The notes: generated by a model not told the origin, from the letters alone. A stretch of 64,000 bases of DNA from DATFDN01 sp963830565 (GCA_963830565.1 CAWHMO010000014.1:1-64000), one strand, 5' to 3'; shown: positions 1 to 9,900, counted from the stretch's first letter. Numbers and translations: made by a program.

Positions 1-201
1 AGGAACCGCTTAATAGATTTTTGCTCCTTACTTCAAAAATTTGGTGGCTGGGGCATCGCTACTATTAATCCAAAAGCGCCAGCTCTAGCTCCTGGTCAAG
101 GTCGTGAAGCTCGCGCTCAAGCTCAAGCTCGTGCTCGGAAGAAAGCCCAAAAGGAAGCTCATCGTGCTGCTTCTCGGAAGCCCGCAGGCACTTTGAGCTA
201 G
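1..201 (+). CDS. 3' end of an unidentified gene (partial, possibly a transposase)
   Basis: Frame 1 is open from the window edge and encodes 66 residues ending at the TAG at 199-201. The last 30 or so residues are a tail rich in Ala, Arg, Lys and Gln. The first 80 bases are visibly richer in A+T than the rest of the window, which suggests foreign origin. The stop codon overlaps the beginning of a roughly 100-bp sequence that recurs inverted at 4509-4611. A terminal repeat just past a transposase stop is the usual layout of an insertion sequence, so a transposase is suspected. No domain is recognisable and the start lies outside the window. Confidence 0.4.
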   Translation, partial: RNRLIDFCSLLQKFGGWGIATINPKAPALAPGQGREARAQAQARARKKAQKEAHRAASRKPAGTLS

Positions 202-300
202 GCTCAGGACCCATTAATTGCTTCGAGCCGGCTTGGGTCGGGGTGATACTCGGGTTGTCGGAGGTGGCCATGTCCGACCTGTTCCTGCTCAGCCGAGCCC
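199..300. repeat. Left copy of a ~100-bp diverged inverted repeat
   Basis: Starting with TAGGCTCAGGACCCATT and ending near GCCGAGCCC, this sequence matches the reverse complement of 4509-4611 at most positions, with scattered substitutions and small gaps. Its outer end touches the stop codon of the partial gene at the window edge. Its inner end is about 16 bases before the oleate hydratase start. It may be an insertion-sequence end or part of a small non-autonomous element. Confidence 0.75.
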
Positions 301-316
301 AGCGGGGAGAAGGCAG

Positions 317-1879
317 ATGAAGGCGCATATCGTCGGCGGCGGCTTCGGCGGACTGGCAGCCGCCGCGTACCTCATCCGCAATGCGGGGATGTCCGGCCAG
401 GACATCACGATCTACGAGGCGGGTGACCGGCTGGGCGGCGCGTTCTCGTTGGCCGGCAGTGCGGCGACCGGCTACATCCTGCCGAGCGGCGCCCTCTTTG
501 ATGCGGAGTTCCGCTGTGCGTTCGACCTGCTCGCGACGATCCCCTCGGCAGCCGATCCGGCGATTTCCGTCAAGGATGACTTCTTCGCCTTCAATGCACG
601 CTACCCATACCACGACCGGGCGCACATCATCGACCGCGACGGCCGCATCGTGCATGGGCCGCATTTCGGCCTGAGCGTGCGCGACCGGCTCGATCTCGTG
701 CGGCTCGCTCTGATGCCCGAGCCGATGCTGGACGGGCGGCGCATCGACGAATTCTTCCGGCCCGACTTCTTCGCCACGGAATTCTGGCTGCTCTGGGCGA
801 CGATCATGGGGCCGCTGCCGCAGCACAGCGCGATGGAGATGCGGCGCTACATGAACCGGTTCCTGCCCTTGCTGCCGGACCTGTCGGACATGTCGCACAT
901 CCTGCGCACGCGCTTCGACCAGAACCAGGCGATCATCGAACCGATGGTGGCGTGGCTGCACCCGCGCGGTGTGAACTTCCTGACCGGCGCGTTCGTCAGC
1001 GACATCGGCTTGGCTTCGTCGCCCGGCCGCATTACGGCCACCCGGCTCGACTACGAACGCGACGGCGCGGCAACCTCCGTCGCTGTCGCGCTGGACGATG
1101 TCGTGCTGGTGGACCTTGGATCGCAGATCGCCGATCTTTCGGTAGGATCGATGACGGAGGCGCCGCAGCCGCGATCCAGCGGACGGCTCTGGGCGCTGTG
1201 GCAGCGCTTGGCGCAGGGGCGCACGGATTTCGGCAATCCCGACGTGTTCTTCGGTACGGCGCACGTGCCCGACACCCAGTGGGTGACCTTCACGGTCACC
1301 ACGACGGGGACTGAATTCTTCGAACAGATGGCGGCGCTGACGGGCAGCCAGCCAGGAAGCGGCGGGCTCGTGACGCTGAAGGACTCTGGCTGGCTGGTGA
1401 CGGTGACGATCTTCCACCAGCCGGAAGTCATCCTCCAGCCGCCCGGGACGAGGCTGTGGTGGGGCTATCTGCTGTATCCCGGCCGCAGCGGCGACTTCGT
1501 CAAGAAACCCGCCGATGCGTGCAGCGGCGCGGAAATCCTGGAGGAGGTGCTGCGGCAGCTGCGGTTCGAACGGCAAATGGACGCGATCATGGCGTCGTCA
1601 GTCTGCATTCCCTGTTACCTGCCCTATTGCAACAGCATTTGGATGCCGCGCAGGCGTAGCGACCGGCCGCGCGCGGTTCCCGAGGGGGCGACGAATTTCG
1701 GCTTCCTCGGCCAGTTCGCGGAGGTTCCGCGGGATGTGGTGTTCACCATCGAATACCCCGCCCGCACGGCGTGGGAGGCGATCCATCGCCTGCTCCAGCG
1801 CGGTCCCGCGCCGCCACCCGTCTATCAGGGCCAGTACCATCCGGCGGCGCTGTTCGCCGCGCTGAAGACGCTGGCCTGA
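317..1879 (+). CDS. ohyA: Oleate hydratase (myosin-cross-reactive antigen family)
   Basis: The 520-residue product belongs to the FAD-dependent oleate hydratase family, which adds water to the cis-9 double bond of free oleic acid to give 10-hydroxystearate. The N-terminus has the dinucleotide-binding glycine cluster HIVGGGFGGLAAAAYL. The C-terminal part has the family signature NFGFLGQFAEVPRDVVFTIE followed by Y-x-x-R-T-A-W. The ATG at 317 is chosen because it follows a GGGGAGAAGG ribosome site and starts exactly at the FAD motif. The length is at the short end of the family (usually 540-640). It stands alone, with an inverted repeat just upstream and an IS21 element downstream, so horizontal acquisition is possible. 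Family assignment is firm; substrate is inferred from the family. Confidence 0.88.
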   Translation: MKAHIVGGGFGGLAAAAYLIRNAGMSGQDITIYEAGDRLGGAFSLAGSAATGYILPSGALFDAEFRCAFDLLATIPSAADPAISVKDDFFAFNARYPYHDRAHIIDRDGRIVHGPHFGLSVRDRLDLVRLALMPEPMLDGRRIDEFFRPDFFATEFWLLWATIMGPLPQHSAMEMRRYMNRFLPLLPDLSDMSHILRTRFDQNQAIIEPMVAWLHPRGVNFLTGAFVSDIGLASSPGRITATRLDYERDGAATSVAVALDDVVLVDLGSQIADLSVGSMTEAPQPRSSGRLWALWQRLAQGRTDFGNPDVFFGTAHVPDTQWVTFTVTTTGTEFFEQMAALTGSQPGSGGLVTLKDSGWLVTVTIFHQPEVILQPPGTRLWWGYLLYPGRSGDFVKKPADACSGAEILEEVLRQLRFERQMDAIMASSVCIPCYLPYCNSIWMPRRRSDRPRAVPEGATNFGFLGQFAEVPRDVVFTIEYPARTAWEAIHRLLQRGPAPPPVYQGQYHPAALFAALKTLA

Positions 1880-2094
1880 CAGGACTTCGCCCGCGCGGTT
1901 CTTCCGGCAGCGTGCCGAACGACCTATGCCCGGTCGTCCACGCGCGGAACCCCGTGCGAGCGCGGAAAGAACGGCTCGATGCGGCTCATCTGGGTGGCTT
2001 TGCTACTGAATCCTGGCCCAGAGTGCTGACGAATTTTGGCCCAGCTTCGGCCCCTCAAACCTAGGGTCGTCCCGGATATGCCGGGGGGCTTGGT

Positions 2095-3624
2095 GTGGAC
2101 TGGAGAGCCAAGGTGGAATTATTCGAGCAGCTGCGGCGCGAGTATGAGTTCGGGATCGGCACGGTAGTCGGCGTGGCTGCCAAATTTGGTGTTCACCGCA
2201 GGATGGTGCGGCAAGCGATTACGGGTGCGGTGCCACCGGGGCATCGGTATCCGGATCGGGCGAAGCCCAAATTGGACGTTGTCGTGGCGTTCATCGACGC
2301 GGTGCTGGACGAGGATCGGCGTGCTCCCCGTAAGCAGCGGCATACGGCACGGCGTATCCACCGGCGGGTCCTGCAGGAGTTTCCGGATGCGGTGATCGCT
2401 GAGTCGACGGTGCGCAATCATGTCCGAGTGCGCCGCCGGGCACTGGGCCTGATCCGGCGCGAGACGTTCGTGCCGCAGAGCTATGCCTGGGGTCAGGAGG
2501 CGCAGGTCGACTGGTATGAGGCGTTGGTCGAGCTGGGTGGCGAGCGGACCAAGGTGCAGGTGTTCGCGATGCGCTCGATGGCCAGTGGGGCGGCGTTCCA
2601 CCGCGCCTATTTGCACGCCACGCAGCAGGCGTTCCTGGAAGCCCACGAGCACGCGTTCGACTACTTCGGCGGTGTGTTCAGGCTGCTACGCTATGACAAC
2701 CTGGCGAGTGCGGTTCGCAAGATCCTGCAGGGCTACCGGCGAGAGGAGACGGCCCGGTTCATCGCGTTTCGCTCGCACTGGCGGTTTGCTGCGGACTTCT
2801 GCACGCCAGGCGAAGGTCACGAGAAAGGCGGCATTGAGGGCGAGGTCGGCTACTTCCGGCGCAACCATCTGGTCCCGGTGCCGAGCGTGGCGGACCTCGA
2901 CGCGCTGAATGCCCAACTGCTGGCAGGCTGCCGCGCCGATGAGGCACGGGTGCTGCACGGTCACGCCGAGCCAATCGGCGCGGCCATGACGGCGGAGCGC
3001 GACCACCTGCTGCCACGCGCGACAGAACGGTTTGATCTGGCTGACGTCACGTTTCCCCTGGTCGACAAACAGGGATGCGTCACGGTCAAGACCAACCTGT
3101 ATTCGGTCCCGGTTAAGGCAGGTATCCGGGTGGAGGCCCGTGTTCACCCGCTGCACGTCGAGGTCTGGCACGACGGCCGCCGTGTCGCGCGTCATGAGCG
3201 ATGCCACAGCCGGCGCCAGCAGGTGCTCGATCTCGAGCATTACCTGGACGTGCTCGGCCACAAGCCCGGCGCATTTGCCGGTTCGAAACCGCTGGAGCAG
3301 TGGCGGCAGGCCGGTCGCTGGCCCGCTTGTTACGATGAATTATGGGACCGGCTGCGCGCCCGGCACGGCCGGCAGAACGGCACCCGTGCCATGGTGGCCG
3401 TGATGCTGCTGGGCCGCGAATTCGGCCACGATGCTCTGCGTGCGGCGGTCGCGTCCGCGGTGTCGTTGGGAGCGTGCGACGTGGCCGCGGTGCGCTACCT
3501 GCTGACCGAGGCACGCCTGCAAAAGGTGCGGGTGTTGCCGATCGATGTCGGCGTGCTCGCCCGCTACGACCGACCGATGCCGGCGACGGCCGACTACGAC
3601 ACGCTGCTCTGCGCGGCGGCGTGA
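2095..3624 (+). CDS. istA: IS21-family transposase IstA
   Basis: This 509-residue DDE transposase has an N-terminal helix-turn-helix (residues about 1-60) and an integrase core. The catalytic acidic residues are visible in the contexts QVDWYE, RYDNLAS and GGIEGEVGY. The start is GTG at 2095. The gene appears intact and full length for the family. It overlaps istB by one base through TGATG, which implies translational coupling. IstA cuts and joins the element ends with help from the ATPase IstB. Confidence 0.93.
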   Translation: MDWRAKVELFEQLRREYEFGIGTVVGVAAKFGVHRRMVRQAITGAVPPGHRYPDRAKPKLDVVVAFIDAVLDEDRRAPRKQRHTARRIHRRVLQEFPDAVIAESTVRNHVRVRRRALGLIRRETFVPQSYAWGQEAQVDWYEALVELGGERTKVQVFAMRSMASGAAFHRAYLHATQQAFLEAHEHAFDYFGGVFRLLRYDNLASAVRKILQGYRREETARFIAFRSHWRFAADFCTPGEGHEKGGIEGEVGYFRRNHLVPVPSVADLDALNAQLLAGCRADEARVLHGHAEPIGAAMTAERDHLLPRATERFDLADVTFPLVDKQGCVTVKTNLYSVPVKAGIRVEARVHPLHVEVWHDGRRVARHERCHSRRQQVLDLEHYLDVLGHKPGAFAGSKPLEQWRQAGRWPACYDELWDRLRARHGRQNGTRAMVAVMLLGREFGHDALRAAVASAVSLGACDVAAVRYLLTEARLQKVRVLPIDVGVLARYDRPMPATADYDTLLCAAA

Positions 3625-4400
3625 TGGCCGAACTGCAGAACCAGGCGATCGCGCAGCATTGCAAAGCACTGCGCATGCCGACGATCGGCATGCAGTTCGC
3701 CCGCATGGCCGACGCGGCTCTCCGAGAGGGACAGTCCCACCTGGGCTACCTCGAAGCCTTGCTGTCCGCCGAGATGGAGGAGCGGGAGAGCCGCGCGGTC
3801 GCCCGCCTGCTGCACGAGGCGCGATTGCCGCGGATGAAGACGTTGGATGAGTTCGAGTTCGATCGCTCCGGGGTGTCGGCCGCCCGCCTGCGGGATCTGG
3901 CAACCGGCGACTATGTGGCGAAGGTCGAGCCGGTTCTGCTGGTTGGCGAAGCGGGCACGGGCAAGACGCATCTGGCGACGGGCTTGTGTGTTGCCGCTTG
4001 CCGGCAGCGGCGCCGGGTTCGGTTCGCGACCGCCACGGCGCTGATCAACGAACTGGCCGAGGCGGCCCATGCCAACCAGCTGAGCCGCACCCTTGGCCGC
4101 TGGGAACGCCTCGACCTGATCTGCATCGACGAGCTGGGCTACGTGCCGTTGGCCGAGACCGCCTGCGAGCTGCTGTTCCAGGTCATCGCCGACCGGGCCG
4201 AGAAAGCGGCGGTGATCGTGACCACCAATCTACCATTCTCCGAATGGTCGCAGGTCATCCCCAATCCGCGGCTGTGCAAGGCACTGATCGATCGTCTGAC
4301 GGACCGCGCGCACATCATCACGACGGGCGCAGACTCCTATCGGTTCCGCCGGACGACAGCTGCACGCAAGACGGCCAAACCGATGAAGCAGGAGGAATAG
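3624..4400 (+). CDS. istB: IS21-family helper ATPase IstB
   Basis: The 258-residue protein is a DnaC/DnaA-like AAA+ ATPase that assists IstA in target selection. It has a Walker A motif GEAGTGKT at residues 108-115 and a Walker B-type segment LICIDELGYV. The ATG at 3624 overlaps the istA stop codon. Downstream bases up to 4502 are the right terminus of the element. The gene looks intact, so the element may be mobile. Confidence 0.93.
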   Translation: MAELQNQAIAQHCKALRMPTIGMQFARMADAALREGQSHLGYLEALLSAEMEERESRAVARLLHEARLPRMKTLDEFEFDRSGVSAARLRDLATGDYVAKVEPVLLVGEAGTGKTHLATGLCVAACRQRRRVRFATATALINELAEAAHANQLSRTLGRWERLDLICIDELGYVPLAETACELLFQVIADRAEKAAVIVTTNLPFSEWSQVIPNPRLCKALIDRLTDRAHIITTGADSYRFRRTTAARKTAKPMKQEE

Positions 4401-4508
4401 CACCGCCTATGAACGGGTCCAGGCCGCGGCTCGGACCGTGAACATCGCTGCGGAAGCTGGGCCAAAATTCGTCAGCACAGTGGGCCAAAATTCATGGACA
4501 CAGCCAGG

Positions 4509-4611
4509 GCTCGGCGGAGCAGGAACAGGTTGGACACGGCTACCTCCGCCTACCCGAGAATCACGCCGACCCGAGCCGGCTCAAGCAATCAATGGGTCCT
4601 GAGCCTAGGCG
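4509..4611. repeat. Right copy of the ~100-bp inverted repeat
   Basis: Read on the complementary strand, this segment starts CCTAGGCTCAGGACCCATT and runs through AACCTGTTCCTGCTCCGCC, closely matching 199-300 in inverted orientation. The IS21 element abuts its inner end. The outer end is about 30 bases before the first amidohydrolase start. No transposase adjoins this copy on its outer side, so it is a solo end or relic. Confidence 0.75.
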
Positions 4612-4643
4612 ACAAGGCCGGCGCGATGTCGTACACTCGACCC

Positions 4644-5708
4644 ATGACGGCCTCCGGCCCCATCGATTGCGACCTGCACCCGACCGTGCCCGGCCTGGGC
4701 GTGCTGCTGCCCTACCTCGACGAGGTGTGGCGCGAGACGGTGCAGCGGCGCGGGCTCGAGCCGCTGGTGCCAATCTCCTATCCGATCGGTAACCCGCTGT
4801 CGGTACGATCCGATTGGCGCGACGCCGACGGGCTTGGCGCCACCGATGCCGCCCGGCTGGCCGATCAGGCGCTGGCGCCGTTCGGGACACAGGCGGCGAT
4901 CGTGAACTGCCTCTACGGCGGCCCGGTGCTGTTCAGCGACGACCTCGCCAGCGCCTTCTGTCGCGCCATCAACGACTGGATCGCGGCCGAGTGGCTGGAC
5001 CGCGACCCGCGCCTGCGCGCCTCCATCGTGGTCCCACAACTCAACGCCGAGCGCGCCGTGGACGAGATCGAGCGCCGCGCCGCCGATCCGCGCTTCGTCC
5101 AGGTGGTGCTGCTGGTCTCGGGCGAACTGCCGCTGGGAAGGCGGCAGAACTGGCCGATCTACGCCGCCGCCGAGCGCCATGGCCTGCCGATCGGCATTCA
5201 TGCCGGCAGCACCTACCGCCACCCGGTCACGCCGGTCGGCTGGCCATCCACCTATGTCGAGGATTACGTCAACCAAGCCTCGGGCTTCGCCTCGGCGCTC
5301 ACCAGCCTGGTGACGGAGGGCGTGTTTGCCAAGTTCCCCGACCTGACCGTGGTGCTGATGGAATCCGGGGTGTCGTGGCTGCCCGCGCATCTCTGGCGGC
5401 TGACCAAGTTCTGGAAGGGCCTGCGCAGCGAGGTGCCCTGGGTCAGCGACCCGCCCACCACGATCGTGCGCGAGCGCGTACGGCTGACCATCCAGCCGAT
5501 GGACGCCCCGGACGACCCGGCGCTGCTGGAGCGCCTGATGGACCATCTCGGTTCCGACGAGATGCTGCTGTTCGCGACCGACTACCCGCACTGGCAGTTC
5601 GAGGGCACGGACGCCCTGCCGCCCGGTCTCGACGCCGGGCTCGCGCGCAAGATCATGATCGACAACCCGCGCCGCACCTATCCAAGATTGAAGGAGACCG
5701 TGGCATGA
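4644..5708 (+). CDS. Amidohydrolase-2 family TIM-barrel hydrolase, pair 1 member A
   Basis: The 354-residue product belongs to the COG2159/ACMSD-like amidohydrolase family of metal-dependent hydrolases and decarboxylases. Likely metal ligands are D-x-H in IDCDLHP near the N-terminus, the His of GIHAG and the Asp of ATDYPHW near the C-terminus. The ATG at 4644 is preferred over 4626 because it matches the start of the paralogue at 25276. Its stop overlaps the next start (ATGA), so the two genes are translationally coupled. A closely similar pair lies at 25276-27480, about 60% identical by eye for this member over its second half. The substrate is unknown. Confidence 0.85.
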   Translation: MTASGPIDCDLHPTVPGLGVLLPYLDEVWRETVQRRGLEPLVPISYPIGNPLSVRSDWRDADGLGATDAARLADQALAPFGTQAAIVNCLYGGPVLFSDDLASAFCRAINDWIAAEWLDRDPRLRASIVVPQLNAERAVDEIERRAADPRFVQVVLLVSGELPLGRRQNWPIYAAAERHGLPIGIHAGSTYRHPVTPVGWPSTYVEDYVNQASGFASALTSLVTEGVFAKFPDLTVVLMESGVSWLPAHLWRLTKFWKGLRSEVPWVSDPPTTIVRERVRLTIQPMDAPDDPALLERLMDHLGSDEMLLFATDYPHWQFEGTDALPPGLDAGLARKIMIDNPRRTYPRLKETVA

Positions 5709-6814
5709 ACATCCACGTCGCCACCCGTCCCGCCGCGACCGTGGAGAGCGCTTCCCGGCTCGCCATCGCCGATTGCGACATCCACCCGCGCCTGGCCTCG
5801 GTGAAGCAGCTCTACCCCTGGCTGTCGCGCCGCTGGCAGGAGCATCTCGCGGCCTTCGGGACCACCTATCGCCAGCCCTGGCAGAAGGGGCCCGCCTACC
5901 CCAAGGCGCAGCCGCAGGCCTCGCGCCGCGATGCCTGGCTGCCGGATGGGCGTCCGCCGGGCAGCGATCTCGGCTTCATGGCGGCGCAGCATCTCGACCC
6001 CAACAACGTCGCGCTCGGCATCCTGAACCCGCTACAGACCGGTCAGGGGGTGCAGAACATCGACCTCTCCGCCGCGATGTGCCACGCCACGAACGAGTGG
6101 CAACTGGCGGAGTGGACGTCGAAGGACTCCCGCCTGCGCGCCTCTGTCGTGGTTCCGTACGAGGACGGCCCCGCCTCCGCCCGCGAGATCGAGCGGCGGG
6201 CCGGCAACAAGGCATTCGCCCAGGTTCTGCTGCTGAGCCGGACCGCCGAGCCGCTCGGCCATCGCCGCTACTGGCCGATCTACGAAGCGGCGGCGGCGGC
6301 CGGTCTGCCGGTCGCCGTCCATGCCTTCGGTTACGGCGGTTGGCCGATCTCGGCCGGCGGCTGGGGGTCATTCTATATCGAGGAGATGGTCGGCCACGCC
6401 CAGGCCTCCGAGGCGGTGGTGGCGAGCTTCGTCATGGAGGGCGTGTTCGCGCGCCTTCCCAACCTGAAGCTCGTGATGGTCGAGGGCGGATCGGCCTGGG
6501 CCGCGGCGCTCGCCTGGCGGATGGACAAGCACTGGAAGAAACTCCGCCAGGAGGTGCCGGAGCTGACCATGGCGCCGTCCGAGTACATGCGCCGGCACGT
6601 CTGGTACACCACCCAGCCGGTCGAGGAACCCGAGCCGCGTCAGCATCTCGCCGAGGCATTTGAGTGGATCGGCTGGGACCGTATCCTGTTCGCCACCGAC
6701 TATCCGCATTGGGACTTCGATGATCCGGCCCAGGCGCTGCCGCTGCGGCTGACGGAGGCACAGCGGCGCCGGCTATTCCTGGAGAACGCCAAGGCGGTGT
6801 ACGGCATCGCCTGA
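5705..6814 (+). CDS. Amidohydrolase-2 family TIM-barrel hydrolase, pair 1 member B
   Basis: The 369-residue protein is a second, longer amidohydrolase of the same fold. It has DCDIHP near the N-terminus, VAVHAFG in the middle and FATDYPHWDF near the end, which together supply the expected metal ligands. The start overlaps the stop of member A, so the two are made together and may form a hetero-oligomer (inference). The N-terminal extension of about 20 residues before the metal motif is shared with the paralogue at 26365-27480. The aminotransferase gene 56 bases downstream is probably in the same transcript. Confidence 0.85.
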   Translation: MNIHVATRPAATVESASRLAIADCDIHPRLASVKQLYPWLSRRWQEHLAAFGTTYRQPWQKGPAYPKAQPQASRRDAWLPDGRPPGSDLGFMAAQHLDPNNVALGILNPLQTGQGVQNIDLSAAMCHATNEWQLAEWTSKDSRLRASVVVPYEDGPASAREIERRAGNKAFAQVLLLSRTAEPLGHRRYWPIYEAAAAAGLPVAVHAFGYGGWPISAGGWGSFYIEEMVGHAQASEAVVASFVMEGVFARLPNLKLVMVEGGSAWAAALAWRMDKHWKKLRQEVPELTMAPSEYMRRHVWYTTQPVEEPEPRQHLAEAFEWIGWDRILFATDYPHWDFDDPAQALPLRLTEAQRRRLFLENAKAVYGIA

Positions 6815-6870
6815 CCAGGCAAGTTCAATTCGTCTCGAAATCCGCTTCGGATGTGGGCTAGATCGGGCCC

Positions 6871-8037
6871 ATGTCCGATCTGGTTCGCATTCCCGGCTCC
6901 CGGATTGTCGAGGTCAGCCGCCTCGCCTTCGGCAGGCCCGATGTCTCGTTCCTGTGCTTCGGCGAGTCGGACCAGCCGAGCCCGGCCGTCGCCCACGACG
7001 CCGCCATCGCCGCGCTGGCCGCCGGCGAGACCCGCTATTCCGACGTGCGCGGCCTGCCCGAACTGCGCGTCGCACTCGCCGCGTATCTGACCGGCCTGCA
7101 CGCCGAGCCGGTGGCCGAGGAGCGGGTTCAGGTCACCGCGTCGGGCATGACTGCGGTGGCGGTCGCACTGAGCGCCATCCTGCGTTCAGGCGACCGGGTG
7201 GTGATGCACATGCCGCTCTGGCCGAACTTGCCGAACGCGGCGCGGCTGCGCGGAGCGCATGTGGACGAGATCTCCCTCGACGCCACGAGCGACGGCCGCT
7301 TCCGTCTGGATCTGGACCGGCTGGCGGGCAAGCTTCCCGGCGCGCGGGCGCTGGTGCTGAACACGCCCAACAATCCGACCGGTTGGACCGCCACGGCGGA
7401 GGAACTGGAGGCGATTCTCGCGCTCTGCCGCCGCCATGGAGTCTGGCTTGTCTCCGACGAGGTCTATTCCCGCCTTGTCTATGACGGGTCGGCGGCGGCG
7501 CCGTCGGTGCTCGACGTCGCGGAGCCTGACGACCGTGTGATGGTCTGCAACAGCTTCTCCAAGACCTGGATGATGACCGGCTGGCGCCTCGGCTGGATGG
7601 TGCTGCCGGCGCACACGCGCGATCAGGTGAGCGAGATCGTGGAGGTGACGCACTCGGGCGTGGCGCCGTTCATCCAGCGCGCCGGCATCGCTGCGCTCGC
7701 CGATCCGCTGTCGGTGGAGCGGTTCCGGGCGCATTGCGCGCATGGGCGAGAGCTGACGGGCGCCGCGCTGACGGGACTGAACGGCGTGCGCTATGCCGCT
7801 CCCGAGGGCGCGTTCTATGCGTTCATCGGCGTGGAGGGTGCGCCTGACAGCCTCGCCCTCGCCAAACGGCTGGTAGCGGAACACGGCGTGGCCGTCGCGC
7901 CCGGCTCGGCATTCGGCGCGGCCGGTGAGGGCTGCCTCCGGCTGTGCTTCGCTCAGTCCGAGCCGGTCTTGCGCCACGCCATGGAACGCCTGCGCGCGGG
8001 TTTGCGCGCCGAGGGCGTGGCAAGCATTCCACGCTAG
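6871..8037 (+). CDS. Class I/II pyridoxal-phosphate aminotransferase
   Basis: This 388-residue cytosolic enzyme has the fold-type I aminotransferase signature. The PLP-binding lysine is K231 in NSFSKTWMMTGWRLGW. Other hallmarks are NTPNNPTGW (N167 region), SDEVY (D196) and R239. Length and domain order are normal for the AspC/AspB group. The start is ATG 6871, 57 bases after the amidohydrolase pair. Neighbours suggest a role in catabolism of an amino compound, but the amino donor and acceptor cannot be inferred. Confidence 0.9.
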   Translation: MSDLVRIPGSRIVEVSRLAFGRPDVSFLCFGESDQPSPAVAHDAAIAALAAGETRYSDVRGLPELRVALAAYLTGLHAEPVAEERVQVTASGMTAVAVALSAILRSGDRVVMHMPLWPNLPNAARLRGAHVDEISLDATSDGRFRLDLDRLAGKLPGARALVLNTPNNPTGWTATAEELEAILALCRRHGVWLVSDEVYSRLVYDGSAAAPSVLDVAEPDDRVMVCNSFSKTWMMTGWRLGWMVLPAHTRDQVSEIVEVTHSGVAPFIQRAGIAALADPLSVERFRAHCAHGRELTGAALTGLNGVRYAAPEGAFYAFIGVEGAPDSLALAKRLVAEHGVAVAPGSAFGAAGEGCLRLCFAQSEPVLRHAMERLRAGLRAEGVASIPR

Positions 8038-8129
8038 CCGGAGTAGCCTCGCGGGTTTGTGAATTGATTTGACGTAAGCGAAATAATTTCGCAAATTACC
8101 CCATCCGCTCGGGTCGGGGAAAAAACGCC

Positions 8130-9900
8130 ATGGCTAGCCAGCAGTCCGGTTCCGCCACCTTCCAGTTCTCCCATTCCCTTCCGCCTCCGGGGAGCAAGCT
8201 CTTCGACTGGGGCAGCAACGCCAACTGGGTGAGCGGCATCACGCCGGGCAGCCTGTCGGGAACTGCCAACGTCACCATTCCGGCCAGCGGCGCTGGAATT
8301 TCGTACGACAACATCGCGTCCCTGACCGTCCACAGCGTCAGCGAGCAGACCGGGGCTCCCGCCATCGAGATCGGGTCCGGCGACATGCTGACGGCCGGCA
8401 CGCTCGGCTCGGTCGGCGTGATCCGGGTGGATGCGAACGCGAAGCTGATCGAGACGGGGGGTGCGGGCGGCGGCTACATCACCCTGAACGGCGCGAACGC
8501 GGTGGCGGAGCTGAACGGCAATCCCTCAGCGGCGTTCACCTTCGTCGCCGGAGACCCAAGCAGCGTCTACCTTCGCCAACCCACTCTGGGCGCCTCGGAC
8601 ACACATCCCGTCCAGGGGTTCGGCGCCGGCGATCAAATCTACCTCGAGGAACAGGCCTGGAAGACCTCACCCGCCGGCCCGTTCTCCGTCACCTATGTCC
8701 CCACCGGGTCCGGTGCCACGACGGGTACGCTGACCATAAAGAGCGGCAGCACGACCCTCTACAAGTTCACCGCGTTCAGCGGCAATCAGAACTCCGCCTA
8801 CAAAGCGTTCGCCACCACGATCACCGATCCGCAGACCGGGGCCAGCGTCCAGGCCATCGAGCTGGTGGTGTGCTTCGCCGAAGGCACGCGGATCGCCACC
8901 CCGGAGGGTGCGCGCCCGGTGGAGGCGCTGCGTATGGGCGATCTCGTGATAGCCGTTGAGGGCGGCCAGCCCAGGCCGCGCCGCGTGCGCTGGGTCGGGC
9001 ATCGCCGCCTCGACCTGGCGGCGCATCCGCGGCCGGAATGCGCCGCGCCGATCCGGTTTCGGAAGGGCGCCTTCGGCGACGGGCTGCCTTGCCGCGACCT
9101 GCTGGTCTCGCCCGACCATGCGCTGTTGATCGACGGACGGCTGGTCCCGGCGAAGCTGCTGATCAATGGCATGACGATCGTCCAGGAGCGGGCGCTTCCC
9201 GCCATCTCGGTCCTATCATATCGAGCTGGACGAGCACGCGATCCTGCTCGCCGAGGGCGTCGCGGCGGAGAGCTATCTGGAGGCCGGTCATCGCGGGTTC
9301 TTCGCCAATGGCGGAATGCCACTGGAACTCTACCCGGATCTGACAGTGGCCGCCGCGCCGCCCGAGGCAGCCGCCTGCGCCCCCTACGCACGCGGGATCA
9401 GCGAGGTTGAGCCCATATGGCGCGCGTTGGCAGTGCGGGCTCGCGCTCTGGGCTTTGCCGCGCCTTCCCGCATCGTCACGGCGGACCCCGATCTGCGCCT
9501 GCTGGCGGACGGCGAAGCGGTGCCGGCGCACGCCGTCGCCGAGGGCCGCATCGGCTTCATCGTCCCCGCCGGCACGCAGTCGCTCCGCCTGGTTTCGCGC
9601 AGCTTCGTCCCCGCTGGGCACCATCCCTACGTCGATGATTGGCGCCGACTTGGCGTGGCGGTGAGTGCCATCGCGCTGCATACGCACTCCGGCCTGCACG
9701 AAGTCGCGCCCGATCACCCTGCTCTGGCGCGGGGCTGGCATGCGGTGGAGCGGCAGGGTGCCCTGGTTTGGCGCTGGACCAGCGGCAATGCGGTCGTGCC
9801 GCTCGCCTGTGCCGAGGGCGGCATTCTGGAGGTGTGCGTCCACGCGACGGGGGAATACGAGGTGGCCGAGACGGCCACTCACGGAAAGCTCGCCGCGTAA
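8130..9900 (+). pseudogene. Hint-domain surface protein gene with a single-base frameshift
   Basis: The N-terminal 240 residues are low-complexity, Gly/Ser/Thr-rich and repeat-like, as in secreted adhesin-type proteins. From CFAEGTRIATPEGARPVEAL onward it is a Hint (hedgehog/intein) domain of the kind common in Acetobacteraceae and Rhodobacterales. The frame breaks at about 9213, where one extra C follows a GTC codon. Dropping that base continues the family sequence (YHIELDEHAILLAEGVAAES) through to the stop at 9900, giving 589 residues. As written, translation would continue out of frame to 9410. The ATG at 8130 follows a weak GGGGA site. The break may be a sequencing insertion or a true mutation. 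Confidence 0.8.

Larger units (their letters stand above)
1999..4502 (+). mobile_element. IS21-family insertion sequence
   Basis: The element holds the istA/istB pair with the overlapping stop/start typical of IS21. Both ends carry repeated internal sites with the core GAATTTTGGCCC: at 2031-2042 with a degenerate GAATCCTGGCCC at 2008-2019 on the left, and inverted at 4459-4470 and 4482-4493 on the right. The right tip reads TGTGTCCATGAATTTTGG on the complementary strand. The left tip is less certain (1999 or 2001). No clear target duplication was found. The right end lies only a few bases from the inner edge of the inverted repeat at 4509-4611. Confidence 0.85.

Noticed and set aside
65..1576. 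503-codon leftward open frame opposite the oleate hydratase gene
   Set aside because: It is a high-GC antisense shadow with an Arg/Pro/Ala-rich composition and no domain, while the opposite strand carries a clear enzyme.
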